In this document: positions 30,226-40,028 of the stretch, one piece after another
Numbering within the stretch: position 1 is the stretch's first letter
How the letters are laid out: every line of letters begins with the position of its first letter
Origin: Saprospiraceae bacterium
GTDB taxonomy: Bacteria > Bacteroidota > Bacteroidia > Chitinophagales > Saprospiraceae
Assembly: GCA_016714895.1 (NCBI GenBank)
Contig: JADKBV010000011.1
Location: 310,001 to 374,000, forward strand
Direction of reading: 5' to 3'
Length of the DNA: 64,000 bases
Made by a program: the position numbers and the translations under genes
The notes under the pieces: model-generated
What the model saw: only the letters and a program-made list of their open reading frames with translations
The model's database searches: none
What the model was told of the DNA's origin: nothing

Positions 30226-31230
30226 ATGATAGACATAATGGATTTTTTTTCAGGGGTATCAGGTGATGAATCAGTATTATCAAATCGCTTTTTTGAATTT
30301 CCGCACAAAGATACAAATTCAACCAGTGAAATAAATAATTTTGACTTGATTTTCATGTCTGCTAATATTCCTTTTGCAAATCACGTTCGTTCTTCCCTTC
30401 AGTTATTGAGTAATCATTTTCCGAATATAAAGTCACTTGATTGCGGAAGGACACTAAACAATGATTATCGCTTTATGTATCAACCTTTACAATATTGTGC
30501 CGAAAAACAAAAATTGGCATTTTTATTAGGGGGGAATATTGATTTGGCTCATACCTTATCTTCTCAGCAAAAACAAAAAGTTACCTTTGTCTCAAATACC
30601 TTACCACCTTCTGATCAAATATCCGAGCAACATACTTTTTTGTCTTTTCAAAGGCACTTGTGTGAATATAAAAGCCTTAAATATACGGACGAATTTTGCC
30701 CCGATTCTTTAAGTTTGGGTCAAATGAAATCCTATCCACATTTGATTGAACCTATCCTTAGAGATACGGAAATATTATATATCCATCTGAATGCGCTAAG
30801 ATCTGCTGAAATTCCCGGACTTACATCGGCTTGGCCTTCAGGGTTGAATACTGAAGAAATGTGCCAGATTGCCAAATATGCCGGACACTCTTTGCAATTA
30901 AAGGCTGTGATTATTGATTGCGGAGAAATCGGAGAACAAGCTTACGATCAGGCATCAAAACTGGTTGCTGAATTGTATTGGTACCTTTTGGAAGGATTTA
31001 AAATGAAACAATCTGACCATCCGGGATTAAATGATAATATCAGTGAATATGTAGTCAATATGGCGGAGTTTGATACCGAACTGGTATTTGTAAAAAGTAA
31101 TGTTACCCAAAGATGGTGGCTTAAACTTGAAGAAAACCATTCCAATCCGTTTCTTTCCTGCGCACAGGAAGAATATCAGCAATCTATCAGAAGTGAAGTT
31201 CCGGAACGTCTTTTAAGACATATTTTATAG
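30226..31230 (+). CDS. Arginase/formimidoylglutamase-fold protein lacking metal ligands
   Basis: 334 aa, recognisable as the ureohydrolase fold by its order of blocks: LAFLLGGNIDLAHTL (normally GGGHD), KVTFVSNTLPPSD (normally the DxHxD strand), QHTFLSFQRHL, then EPILRDTEILYIHLNALRSA followed by EIPGLTSAWPSGL (normally SFDxDAIRxSDAPG). All the usual Mn ligands are replaced: the GGGH histidine by Ile, the DxHxD cluster by neutral residues, and the last Asp pair by His and Asn. It should not hydrolyse arginine or formimidoylglutamate and is best called a pseudoenzyme, perhaps binding a ligand or partner. The gene is intact with a good promoter box, so it looks maintained. Confidence 0.8.
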   Translation: MIDIMDFFSGVSGDESVLSNRFFEFPHKDTNSTSEINNFDLIFMSANIPFANHVRSSLQLLSNHFPNIKSLDCGRTLNNDYRFMYQPLQYCAEKQKLAFLLGGNIDLAHTLSSQQKQKVTFVSNTLPPSDQISEQHTFLSFQRHLCEYKSLKYTDEFCPDSLSLGQMKSYPHLIEPILRDTEILYIHLNALRSAEIPGLTSAWPSGLNTEEMCQIAKYAGHSLQLKAVIIDCGEIGEQAYDQASKLVAELYWYLLEGFKMKQSDHPGLNDNISEYVVNMAEFDTELVFVKSNVTQRWWLKLEENHSNPFLSCAQEEYQQSIRSEVPERLLRHIL

Positions 31231-31250
31231 TAGCTTACTCATTTAAACAA

Positions 31251-31280
31251 AAAAAAAAGGAAAGCCCGGAGGCTTTCCTT
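31251..31280 (-). terminator. Terminator of the 1,443-aa secreted protein gene
   Basis: A 10-bp perfect stem AAGGAAAGCC / GGCTTTCCTT with a 4-nt loop, followed on the minus strand by a T run. The plus strand lacks a T run, although the hairpin could also affect the arginase-fold transcript. Confidence 0.85.
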
Positions 31281-31307
31281 CTGGAATTAAATTAAGCAAA
31301 TTGTTAG

Positions 31308-34300
31308 TTACTCGAGGCCTATCATTTTAGCAGTTGCAGCATATTGTCCGCTTTCTACCTTGTAAATCATAACCCCTGTCTGGTTAAGATCTGCTTTTGA
31401 AATCTGGAATGCGTTCATTCCTTTTTCAAAGTTTCCGGATTTTTTGAAAACCAATTTTCCGGTTACATCAAGAATAGTAAGGGTTGCTTCTCCTGCTTCG
31501 GGGAGGTTAAATTGAATATTGGTAATATCCTGGAATGGGTTTGGTTCATTTTGATACAATGCAAACTGATCGTTTGAACCACCAACAAATTTTAGGGATA
31601 ATTTATTGGATTCCAATGTTTTATCGTTGTATATTTCAGCTTTAGTTACATCTGAATGAATGCTGATCATGTCTGATACTTTTCCATTCTGTAAAGCTTT
31701 AATTTCTATTGCCATAATCTGCTGATCTTCTACAGGGATATGACTGTTCCAGCTCACTGTGTAAAGATTTTGACCTAATTTGGCTATATTAGATGCATCA
31801 ACCGGATTTCCATTGACGTATATGTTGACTAATTCTGCATGACGAAGATCCATAGTAAACTGGAATCCGTGCACTTCAGTAGTATTATCAACATACAAAG
31901 GAATTATGGCTGTTTCATTTTGCTCAAACGTTTTTTCATCAACATTCAAGGTAAACGATGTTCTTGTATCAATATTTCCATCCTGGGCATTTGCAGACGC
32001 AGAACTATTGACATCTCCGATTTTTACAGAGATAAAGTTCATATTGTCCATGTCTCTGTCCATATTCTGGATGAAAAGTTTTTCATTGATCGGCCAAGGG
32101 TAATTGGCATTGGCAAATTGTTGTTTTGCATCAACAAATCTCCAGCTTCCGTTACTTGGGAATTCATCATAAATACCCAGAATCAGTTTTCGGAGTTCAA
32201 CAAGGTCAGTTGAATTGATTTTGTCATCTTTGTTGATATCTGCTGCAACAATTTTGTAACCATCGTTCAATTGATTGATTCCCAGAATATGTCTTTGGAT
32301 CAATACAAGGTCAAGGGTGCTTACACCATTGGTATAATCGTCATTTTTGACGGACTGAATTTCATAATTCTGATAGTGCGGCACGTTGCTGAAAGAGTAC
32401 ACACCACTATTGTTTGTAGTAGCTGCACGCACCATCTCAGGAAGTGTATTCGTAAGGATGGTAGTGGCACCATTCAACATCTGTCCGTTTTGCGTTCTGA
32501 TATTACCTGTTACTATGCCGTTAAGACCATTTCCGCATGCACCTTGATTGTCGGCAAGCTGTAGGGTTACAACGCAGAAGTCATAATTTAATTTCTGATC
32601 CCAAACCGTCATTTTAACAGATGTTTCAGGGAAATCAAAACAATTAAATACTTTTCCTGAGCTTCTTGTATTCGGCAACCATTTTTGTGCTCTACCAGCT
32701 GCATATTCAGTTTGTGCAGTGACACCAGTCAATAATTCACCGTTTCCTCGGAATATATGTACTTCATTTAATCTTGAAAGTACCGGATGTTCTTCGTTAA
32801 AAGTATATAATAACTGATCTCTGGAAGTACAATTGTCAAATGAACCAACATTAAAGTCAACAGCCCACAATTCTACTGTTCCGTTTACCATCAGGGCACT
32901 GGAAATGCTCTTACAATAAGGTGTCGGTTTTTTCTTGTCTACAACCATAAAGTTTTGTTCGCAAACACTGTAATTACCGCAACCATCAGTCACTCTCCAG
33001 CTAACTTTGTGGTTTGACATACTTCCTACGATGTCTTCAGGTATGGTGATTTTGATTTCGCCACCTTGTCCTGTCGGACCTGCATATCTGTCAGGAATAC
33101 CGTTTCCATTTGTATCGTTAAATGTTCCGTCGCTGCTTGGTAAGAAACTTGAAAACTCATAGTCATAAGTTCCGTCAGCCCAAAGGTCAACAAAAACTAC
33201 CCATTTCAACCAATCTGAAGCACATATTCCCTGATCTGTTGCTGTTTTGGTCAACATGACATTTTTCGCTTCACACTGATTACCGTCTCCGTCAACATCT
33301 CCATGGTCGTTGATTTCAAACATTAAATCTGCACAACTTCCTAAGGTAGGTTTGTCATTATCAACAACTTTTATAGTTTGTGTTCTTGTGTAATATCCCT
33401 GAGGGAAACTGGCATTCGGATCATACGTACACCAGTCAATAACAGTCCACTTATTCAGGATTTTCATACATGAACCTGCTTCGAAATAAAAGGTATCACT
33501 CTGCAGACTTACTCCGACCTGGTCACAAGGTCCGCTGACCCATGTTGGTGTGTCATTAAAGTTCAGATCCGCACAATTAGTGGTTCTGTCCTGTGGCCAG
33601 GTAATATTTCCGTTAAACGGAGTGGTAGGTCTGATGTCTATTCTTTGTACACAAGAAATATTGTTGATACCTTTCAGTCTCCATGTTCTTAGTACATAAC
33701 CTGTTTTACATGCGCTCAGGAAGTTTCTGTCTGTATATTCAACCTCAAGATTTCTACAATTGGTCAAACCAATAGCAGTTCCCGTAAGGGTTAAATCGTC
33801 AATGTTCTGTTCGCAATTAATGGTTACATTGGCAGGGCAAACAATTTTCGGAGTCAATTTGTCTTCAACTCTTACATTTACCCAAATTTCATTATAATTG
33901 TCAGGTTGTCCGTTGACGACGTCACCAAACGTTCCGGACATATTACCATCATCCCAAACCCGCATCCAGACTTTTACGATTCCAAAAGCTACATTTCCTT
34001 CTGTTGAAGTAAGGTCTTCACAACAGAATTTTACATAAGCGCCGTTGTCAGGATCGTAATTAGGACTGCTTGGGTTGGATGAACCATCATTCGGATGACT
34101 TCCGGCATTGTAGGTAAAATTACCTGTATAGTCGCAACCTTTGTCATCTCTCGTGACATCTTGTTCTCTTCTTATCTCTACGTGGATAGGTGTACAGCTG
34201 TCATAAGAACCATTGTCAACACTATTGGTAAATAATTTTGCAATTCCGTCTCCGTCTCCGCTTGTTGTCAAAGATAAAATGATATTTTGTTTAGCAACAG

Positions 34301-35639
34301 CAACAGGTGGAGTAAGGTCCATAATATTGATAACTACCGGAATGGTTGTTGTATTTCCGCAACAATCTCTTCCTGTGTAATAAAATGTCTGTAAACCTTT
34401 AGGTGCATTGATCGCCAGATATTTTCCTGAGATAGGATCATAACTGATGGTTGTACCCAATGGTCCCTGAACAGAATATGTAGGGTTGTCATCACAATTG
34501 TCATGAAGAATTCTTGGAACAGGTAATAAGAAATTTCCTGCACAAACCCAAGGGTCTACACTTACGGTGATTTCATCCACAACAATCGTTGGGCCTTCGT
34601 CATCTGTTGCTTTAATTAATTGTGTGAAAATTCTGGCATCACCATTACACCAGTCTATCACATGCCATGTTCTGATAACTTTTTTGCTGTTGGCACAAGA
34701 AGTACCGCAAGCCAATACTTCTGTATCTGTTTTGGATGTCAAAACATTACAGATAGGTTCTGTGATAGCAACTCCGTTGATAGTAGGATAAGCATAATAA
34801 GGTGCATATTCTGCTGCAAGTGCATTTGCCTGTGCTGTTGCTGCTGCATCAGACAGGTTGTGAGGTGGTGCAAGATAAATTGCTTTGTATTCTTTTCTGA
34901 ATTTAGCAATATAAAAATCATACACATCTTTAGGTTCGGTTTTTGAACCACAAGTCAATTGTACATTCGGCTGAGGAGCTACCACATGCGCATCAATGTC
35001 TACCGGTCCAAAATAGTATTCTGAAATACAAGGAGCTGAAACATTACCATACTGGTCAGTAAAGACCCACGTTCTTCTGATGATTTTAGCACCACAAGGT
35101 AAACCTGCTGTGACTTCCTGGTCTGAATTGAGGGTTGTAAAACCTCCACAGTTTTCGTCAACAAGAGGTGTCGGGAAATTTAATGTACCGGCATAAAATG
35201 CATCAATATCAGTACATAAAAATTGACAATCGGGATTAACATTTCCCGGAGGACAAGCACAATCTTCAACCACCGGAGGAAGTTTGTCTTCAACTAAAAG
35301 GTTACCCCAACATTTGTTTCCGTTGCTGTTGGTTACAGTCACCTTAAAAAATCCCGGTGAAGTAACAATCGGCTGATTCGTGTTGTTGTTGATCACGTTG
35401 ACCGAAGCAATGGTAATGGTGAATGGAGGTCCGTACTGGCCCGTAGGGCCTTCAAGAATCATATCAGGTCGCATCAATGCCTGACAGTCGGCATTTAAAG
35501 ATACATTTACCTGATCGTTACATACCATCTGTTGAGCAGATAATTGGTATGTTGTTAATTGGGTTACAAAAAGGATCAAAAGCAATGAATTGAATGCTTT
35601 AGACCCCTTACTGAGCGTAAGTAAAACTTGCTTTACCAT
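31308..35639 (-). CDS. Large secreted T9SS protein with dockerin- and cohesin-like modules
   Basis: 1,443 aa with a signal peptide ending LSAQQ (about residue 36). Roughly 1,000 residues of repeated Cys-rich beta modules follow, several with VEDKLPP- or DDEGPTI-type joints as in HYR/Ig-like proteins. From about residue 1,050 there is a CNA-B/carboxypeptidase-like module (GIVTGNIRTQNGQMLNGATT), then a type I dockerin-like pair of calcium loops (STLDLVLIQRHILG, AADINKDDKINSTDLVELRK; about 1,098-1,160). A cohesin-like beta domain follows (about 1,220-1,340, HGFQFTMDLRHAE). The last 85 residues are a type A T9SS sorting domain (QNEPNPFQDITNIQFNLPE). Likely surface-bound or secreted; no catalytic domain is seen. 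Confidence 0.88.
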   Translation of the reverse strand: MVKQVLLTLSKGSKAFNSLLLILFVTQLTTYQLSAQQMVCNDQVNVSLNADCQALMRPDMILEGPTGQYGPPFTITIASVNVINNNTNQPIVTSPGFFKVTVTNSNGNKCWGNLLVEDKLPPVVEDCACPPGNVNPDCQFLCTDIDAFYAGTLNFPTPLVDENCGGFTTLNSDQEVTAGLPCGAKIIRRTWVFTDQYGNVSAPCISEYYFGPVDIDAHVVAPQPNVQLTCGSKTEPKDVYDFYIAKFRKEYKAIYLAPPHNLSDAAATAQANALAAEYAPYYAYPTINGVAITEPICNVLTSKTDTEVLACGTSCANSKKVIRTWHVIDWCNGDARIFTQLIKATDDEGPTIVVDEITVSVDPWVCAGNFLLPVPRILHDNCDDNPTYSVQGPLGTTISYDPISGKYLAINAPKGLQTFYYTGRDCCGNTTTIPVVINIMDLTPPVAVAKQNIILSLTTSGDGDGIAKLFTNSVDNGSYDSCTPIHVEIRREQDVTRDDKGCDYTGNFTYNAGSHPNDGSSNPSSPNYDPDNGAYVKFCCEDLTSTEGNVAFGIVKVWMRVWDDGNMSGTFGDVVNGQPDNYNEIWVNVRVEDKLTPKIVCPANVTINCEQNIDDLTLTGTAIGLTNCRNLEVEYTDRNFLSACKTGYVLRTWRLKGINNISCVQRIDIRPTTPFNGNITWPQDRTTNCADLNFNDTPTWVSGPCDQVGVSLQSDTFYFEAGSCMKILNKWTVIDWCTYDPNASFPQGYYTRTQTIKVVDNDKPTLGSCADLMFEINDHGDVDGDGNQCEAKNVMLTKTATDQGICASDWLKWVVFVDLWADGTYDYEFSSFLPSSDGTFNDTNGNGIPDRYAGPTGQGGEIKITIPEDIVGSMSNHKVSWRVTDGCGNYSVCEQNFMVVDKKKPTPYCKSISSALMVNGTVELWAVDFNVGSFDNCTSRDQLLYTFNEEHPVLSRLNEVHIFRGNGELLTGVTAQTEYAAGRAQKWLPNTRSSGKVFNCFDFPETSVKMTVWDQKLNYDFCVVTLQLADNQGACGNGLNGIVTGNIRTQNGQMLNGATTILTNTLPEMVRAATTNNSGVYSFSNVPHYQNYEIQSVKNDDYTNGVSTLDLVLIQRHILGINQLNDGYKIVAADINKDDKINSTDLVELRKLILGIYDEFPSNGSWRFVDAKQQFANANYPWPINEKLFIQNMDRDMDNMNFISVKIGDVNSSASANAQDGNIDTRTSFTLNVDEKTFEQNETAIIPLYVDNTTEVHGFQFTMDLRHAELVNIYVNGNPVDASNIAKLGQNLYTVSWNSHIPVEDQQIMAIEIKALQNGKVSDMISIHSDVTKAEIYNDKTLESNKLSLKFVGGSNDQFALYQNEPNPFQDITNIQFNLPEAGEATLTILDVTGKLVFKKSGNFEKGMNAFQISKADLNQTGVMIYKVESGQYAATAKMIGLE

Positions 35640-35748
35640 GAGTAAAAGAGTTTTGGTTATTAAATAAAGTAATACTCGCGGCCCTCGTCTAAAGGCCTGG
35701 CTCAGATCAGATTTAAGACTTACTTGTTGTTAAGTCGGGGAATTGCTG
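35640..35748 (-). promoter_or_regulatory. Structured 5' leader of the 1,443-aa protein gene
   Basis: About 100 nt between a predicted start site and the ATG. On the minus strand it holds a GACTTA/TAAGTC hairpin (loop ACAACAAG) and a GGCC...GGCC self-complementary pair. It is richer in GC than the surrounding intergenic DNA. No known riboswitch motif is recognised. Confidence 0.3.
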
Positions 35749-35756
35749 CAAAGGTA
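35749..35756 (-). promoter_or_regulatory. -7 box of the 1,443-aa protein gene
   Basis: TACCTTTG on the minus strand, exact TAnnTTTG match, about 110 bp before the start codon. The -33 region is a C/G-rich stretch without TTTG. Confidence 0.55.
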
Positions 35757-36141
35757 AGTCGCCTCCCCCCTCCGTTGTGTTCGAAAATCAGGGTAATTTT
35801 CGTATATTTTTTTTTGATATGTACAATCTTATTTTACATGATGTTTGGAATATGATCATTTTAATATTCGTAATCACTTGTTATTCAGCGATTAATAGAA
35901 TTTATATTTATGAAAATAAGAATTGGTTTTGAATCATCAAAATGTTAAATACAATCCGTTTTTTTTAATTCAGCTGATTTTAGCATTTAGAAAATTTCAG
36001 TTTTTTTGAGAAAATGAGGAGTTTTTATAGTCAAAACCAAGTATCAAAAATTATGTAAGGTTTATTTTTTACCATAATAAAGGCACTTTTTGACGACTGG
36101 TTTAAAACTAACCGACTCGGTTTTTAGAAAAGACCATAAAA
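35757..36141. other. AT-rich intergenic region
   Basis: About 385 bp between two minus-strand genes. Apart from a short C-run (35765-35770) next to the promoter, it contains only AT-rich sequence with no open frame, hairpin or repeat that I can support. Confidence 0.5.
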
Positions 36142-36175
36142 AAAAAGAGCCTGCGAACAACCGCAGGCTCTTTTT
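36142..36175 (-). terminator. Terminator of the M43 protease gene
   Basis: A 14-bp stem AAAAAGAGCCTGCG / CGCAGGCTCTTTTT with a 6-nt loop; T runs occur on both strands, so it may be bidirectional. Confidence 0.92.
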
Positions 36176-36193
36176 AAAGAGATAAATTATTTT

Positions 36194-38111
36194 TTATTGA
36201 CGAACTATTGCTAATTTTTGTTTGTATTGTTTTTCACCTGAAGTAAAATTGATCAGGTACATTCCTGCCTGGAATGAAGAAACATCCATATTAAACGTTT
36301 TGACGGTTCTGTCTCCTTCCATGGATTGTGAAAACATTAATTTACCTGCAATATCGTAAATCTGTAATGTTCCAGTTGCATGTTTTCCAAATGGAATCAT
36401 CATCGTTACATCACCGGATGTAGGATTCGGAAATACCAGAAATTCGTCTTCTACCAATTCAAAGTGTGAAGGCTCTTCTTCCTCTTTTCCTTGTCTGAAG
36501 TTAGTTCCGCTTATTTCTGCCAAAAGATTATAACAACTATTATTGTTGAAGGCCCCGTTATATCCGTACACCTGAACATAATAAGTGGTTGCGGCAGTTG
36601 TTGTGTTAAAAATGATTTGTTCATCATTCGTACCGTCGTTTTGTGAAATAGCAACCTGAGAATTGTTCCTGTATAATCTCATATCGTAATCAGCAGGAAG
36701 GTTGGTCATGGTCACTCTGATTCTTCTTTGGGTTGAGGTGTTATTAAATCTGAACCAGTCAACATCTGATGAAGTTGAAATCTTAGCAGTGATCGGACTA
36801 CCGAGAGGAATTACCTTAGCAGCTGTGCGGCTGTTGTTTGATTCGTAATTGTCACTACAGGTGCTTGTAGTCTGTGTGGTAAATGATAATGTTGTCGAAT
36901 AGCTGCTGCTGGTACTGCCGCAAACGGTGCGAACTCTTACATTGTATGTTGTTGCAGCTGTCAAACCTGACAGATTCACCGACGTTACGGTAACATTTTG
37001 TACAGTCCAGGTTGTTGCAGTACTTAGTTTGTATTCAAAATCATAACTTGATGCACCTGAGGCCGGTGACCAGCTCAAAGTGGCAGTATTTGTACCTACA
37101 TTGGATGAAGCTAATCCTGATGGTGCATTACAAGTACCCGGAGTTGGCGGTACACAACCCAAAGAATTTTGAAGGCTTGATCTTGATCCCGTTCCTTCGA
37201 GAACAGCTCTCATCCTGGCCTTTTGACCCTGAGAAAACATGTACATACAAGCGTCATCTGTATAATCCATATAATTCATGGTCATTTCTAGGATTGCCGG
37301 AGCAGGTTGAAAGGTGCGGATAAGCCGGACATCCTCCGTTTGAAGTATTGTGTACCGGTGTATCACTGACAAAATCGTTTCCACACGTAGCATCTCCCCA
37401 AATGTGTCTCAGGTTCAACCAATGTCCGACTTCATGCGTGGCCGTTCTGCCTTTATTAAAAGGTGCCGTTGCAGTCCCGATAGTTCCGGTATATCTGTAA
37501 TCAAGTACCACTCCGTCTGTTGCTGCTGTACCTCCCGGAAACTGCGCATATCCGAGAATTCCGCCACCGATATTACATACCCAAATATTGAGATATTGAT
37601 TTCGATCCCAAGCGTCGGTGCCACCCTGAGTAGATCTTTTAACATCATCATTTGTGCCCCAGGTAGTTCTTGTGGTACTTTTTCTGGTTATCCCGTTTGT
37701 GGCATCTCCTGTCGGGGAACGTTGTGCGAGACAAAACTGTACTTCAATATTCCCGATCACCGGCTGAAAAAGTGTTGGAACCAGATTCAGATCACTGTTT
37801 GCTGCACTGAAGTCGTTATTTAATACATCAATCTGACTTTGAATCTGAGCATCTGAAATATTTTCAGAAGTTGTTCGGTACAGAACATGAACTACTGTAG
37901 GAATAGTCACTGTATATCTTTGACCCGTTCCCTGCGGGTTTTGTTTCAAAAATTCACGAATTTGATCCTCGATGATTTCCATATTTTGAAATAATTCCGG
38001 ATTTTCTTCAAGCTGTCGGTCCAAAACTTCCATAGCGCCACAATTTTTTTGGCCGTAACCCATGGTCATCATAACACCAATAAACAATAAAACCAATAAA
38101 TGTCTGATCAT
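36194..38111 (-). CDS. M43 (pappalysin-like) metalloprotease with T9SS sorting domain, frameshifted
   Basis: Secreted zinc protease, about 638 aa when the frame is restored. Signal peptide ends MTMGYGQ. The catalytic domain has HEVGHWLNLRH (about residues 226-236), then SDTPVHNTSNGGCPAYP and the Met-turn region MNYMDYTDDACMYMFSQGQ. A fibronectin type III domain (SGLASSNVGTNTATLSWSP), a pre-peptidase C-terminal domain (STSSDVDWFRFNN) and a type A sorting domain (LVFPNPTSGDVTMMIPFGKH) follow. The frame breaks near 37,290, between CSGNP and EMTMNYMDYT, by one extra base; both halves belong to one family architecture. Either an assembly error or a recent pseudogene; I favour the former because five other small indels occur in the window. 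Confidence 0.88.
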
Positions 38112-38474
38112 TTTATTAAAAATTTAATTATGTGAAAAAAACCTCCCACTAATAGCTACAGTGAGGGCAACCTTAAATAATGCATCGGGATTGATATAGC
38201 AAATGTAGCAACATTATAATATGTTGTATATATAATTTACAGATTATTTTTAACAGTATTAATCTTTGATTGTGATAAATATTTTGAATTTTTAAGTTAA
38301 TTGAAATAATATTTTTAAATTAGTATTTTTTATGTTCATTGACCTAATATTGTTTTCCGCAAAAAATAATTTCAAAATTATAATTTTTTTACTTAAAGTA
38401 AATGAAAGTACTTTCCGTGTTTCGCTTTCGGATGTTTTTTTTAATGAAATGAAAATAAAAGGAGGTTTGCAGTT
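38112..38474. other. Intergenic region with M43 promoter box
   Basis: 363 bp. A TACATTTG box on the minus strand (38207-38200) lies about 90 bp before the protease start. The remainder is AT-rich; a 61-codon plus-strand open frame at 38332-38517 runs into the antisense of the next gene and is not supported. Confidence 0.5.
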
Positions 38475-39383
38475 TCAGGACATCAGGTCAAGGGCGATTC
38501 CTTCTTTCATAGAATAGTGCGTGGTTACTAGTGTTTTAGGGCGAAGTTTTTGTATAAAAAACCGGATTAGTTCCAGTCCGACAGGCAACAAAGCAGCTCT
38601 TTTTTCAGGGACACCGGGATAAAGTTTTCGTTCCTGTTCACAAAGTGTCATAACCACTCGGTAAAGGTTTTCAAATGAATCCAATGAAACAGGAGTTACA
38701 TGGTTGCCGTATTCACTTTTACCCCAAATTATGTTTTCAAGACTTTCAAAAGTTCCCGAAGCTCCTGCAATACTGTCCAATTCAATTTGCGGCAGAGTGG
38801 AGAGCCATTCAGTGGTTGTTTCTTCAAAATACCGGTTGACGGTTATCAGATCAGCCATGTGTACCGGGTCATTTTTAAAATAAATGGTTTTTAAGACGCC
38901 AACACCCAGAGGAAAGGATTTTATTGCTTTGATCTTGCCATTATTAAGATAAATACATTCTGTACTTCCGCCGCCAATATCCAGAATAACATGATTTCCG
39001 GTTTTCATTTCCTGATGGATGAGTGTACCCTTTGCAATAAAGGTTGCTTCGGTCTGACCCTCTATGATCTCAACCGGATATTGTAGTACTTTTTCAGCGT
39101 CTTTTACAAAAGCCAAACTGTTTGCTGCGGTTCTTAATACTGCAGTGCCTACAATTTTAACTTTATCCGGATTATATTTGGTTAACGCATCGGCAAAAAG
39201 GGCAATTTTTTTTAATGCATCAGCATAAATATCATCGGGGATCCACTTACCGCCTCCTGATGACAAACCTGTAAAGTGGGTTTCTCTGTGTAAAATGTTG
39301 AATGTAGCTCCATCAGAGGCGCTTGATTCAGTAATAAGCAAATGGAAGGTGTTGGAGCCTAAATCAATGACGGCACAAATCAT
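38475..39383 (-). CDS. Ppx/GppA family phosphatase
   Basis: 302-aa exopolyphosphatase/pppGpp phosphohydrolase family protein of the actin-like ATPase fold. Phosphate-1 loop DLGSNTFHLLITE at residues 7-19, VGTAVLRTAANS, the ILDIGGGSTECIYLNNG phosphate-2 loop, and SIAGASGTFESLENI. The length is that of the short Bacteroidota form, without the C-terminal HD-like domain of E. coli Ppx. It degrades inorganic polyphosphate or pppGpp; which cannot be told from sequence. The start overlaps the stop of the upstream lipoprotein gene by 4 bp. Confidence 0.92.
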   Translation of the reverse strand: MICAVIDLGSNTFHLLITESSASDGATFNILHRETHFTGLSSGGGKWIPDDIYADALKKIALFADALTKYNPDKVKIVGTAVLRTAANSLAFVKDAEKVLQYPVEIIEGQTEATFIAKGTLIHQEMKTGNHVILDIGGGSTECIYLNNGKIKAIKSFPLGVGVLKTIYFKNDPVHMADLITVNRYFEETTTEWLSTLPQIELDSIAGASGTFESLENIIWGKSEYGNHVTPVSLDSFENLYRVVMTLCEQERKLYPGVPEKRAALLPVGLELIRFFIQKLRPKTLVTTHYSMKEGIALDLMS

Positions 39384-39879
39384 TGTCCTTGTTGTTGTCC
39401 TATTTTTGCAGCCTGATCAATAAGGTTGTTATAAAAATTAATGCCGCTTTGGGCCATTTTATTGGCATAAACTGCTTTATTGTCTTTATAAAATATAAAA
39501 TGTTTGCATTGATCTGACATGTATACTTCGGCTTCCCAGACAATGGTTCCTTTTACCTTAAAAAATTTACGTGCCATAGGTTTGCAAGCCGCAGGTATAT
39601 TAGTGACTCCTTCTCTGGAGATAAAATTCATGTTCTGAATGATACTTTCTTTTTCATCCTGACTGAGGCTGAAAGGAAGATCGAAAAATATATAATCAAT
39701 AAAATCACATTCTTTCATCAGATAACCATAATCCGCATCGGATATCGGTGGCAAATCGTTTTTGGTTTCCGTTGCTGTTTTTGCCACTTCCTGTTTTGGA
39801 TTTACGGCAACTTTGTCTTTACATTGAATAAAAACATGGCTGCGAACAACATGAAAATTGGTAATCTGGATAAGTTCAT
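39380..39879 (-). CDS. Small lipoprotein, signal peptide interrupted by a homopolymer frameshift
   Basis: The mature part (about 135 codons from a GTG at 39787: SDADYGYLMKECDFIDYIFF, then NIPAACKPMARKFFKVKG) has no known domain. Its frame stays open upstream of the GTG through IQCKDKVAVNPKQEVAKTAT. An ATG at 39879 in a neighbouring frame encodes MNLSRLPIFMLFAAMF. Adding one T to the five-T run (39830-39834 on this strand) joins them into a perfect lipoprotein signal peptide ending FIQC. I therefore annotate a lipoprotein of about 166 aa with a likely sequencing error. It is translationally coupled to the Ppx/GppA gene. Confidence 0.72.
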
Positions 39880-40028
39880 ATTAAAAAATTTCCGCAAAAT
39901 TAATCAAAATCATGAAATCGATATAAAAATAATCCCGACAGATAGGTATTTCATTACAGTTTTTCATTGATCAAAGATTTTTTCTGATCTTCAAAATAAA
40001 ATAAAAAATAGGCACATGAAAAGGTATA

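Noticed and set aside
35680..35700. Stretch resembling the D arm of tRNA-Glu (CCTCGTCTAAAGGCCTGG)
   Set aside because: No matching acceptor, anticodon or T arm follows; considered chance similarity within the leader.
38332..38517. 61-codon plus-strand open frame
   Set aside because: AT-rich, no recognisable product, and it runs antisense into the Ppx/GppA gene.
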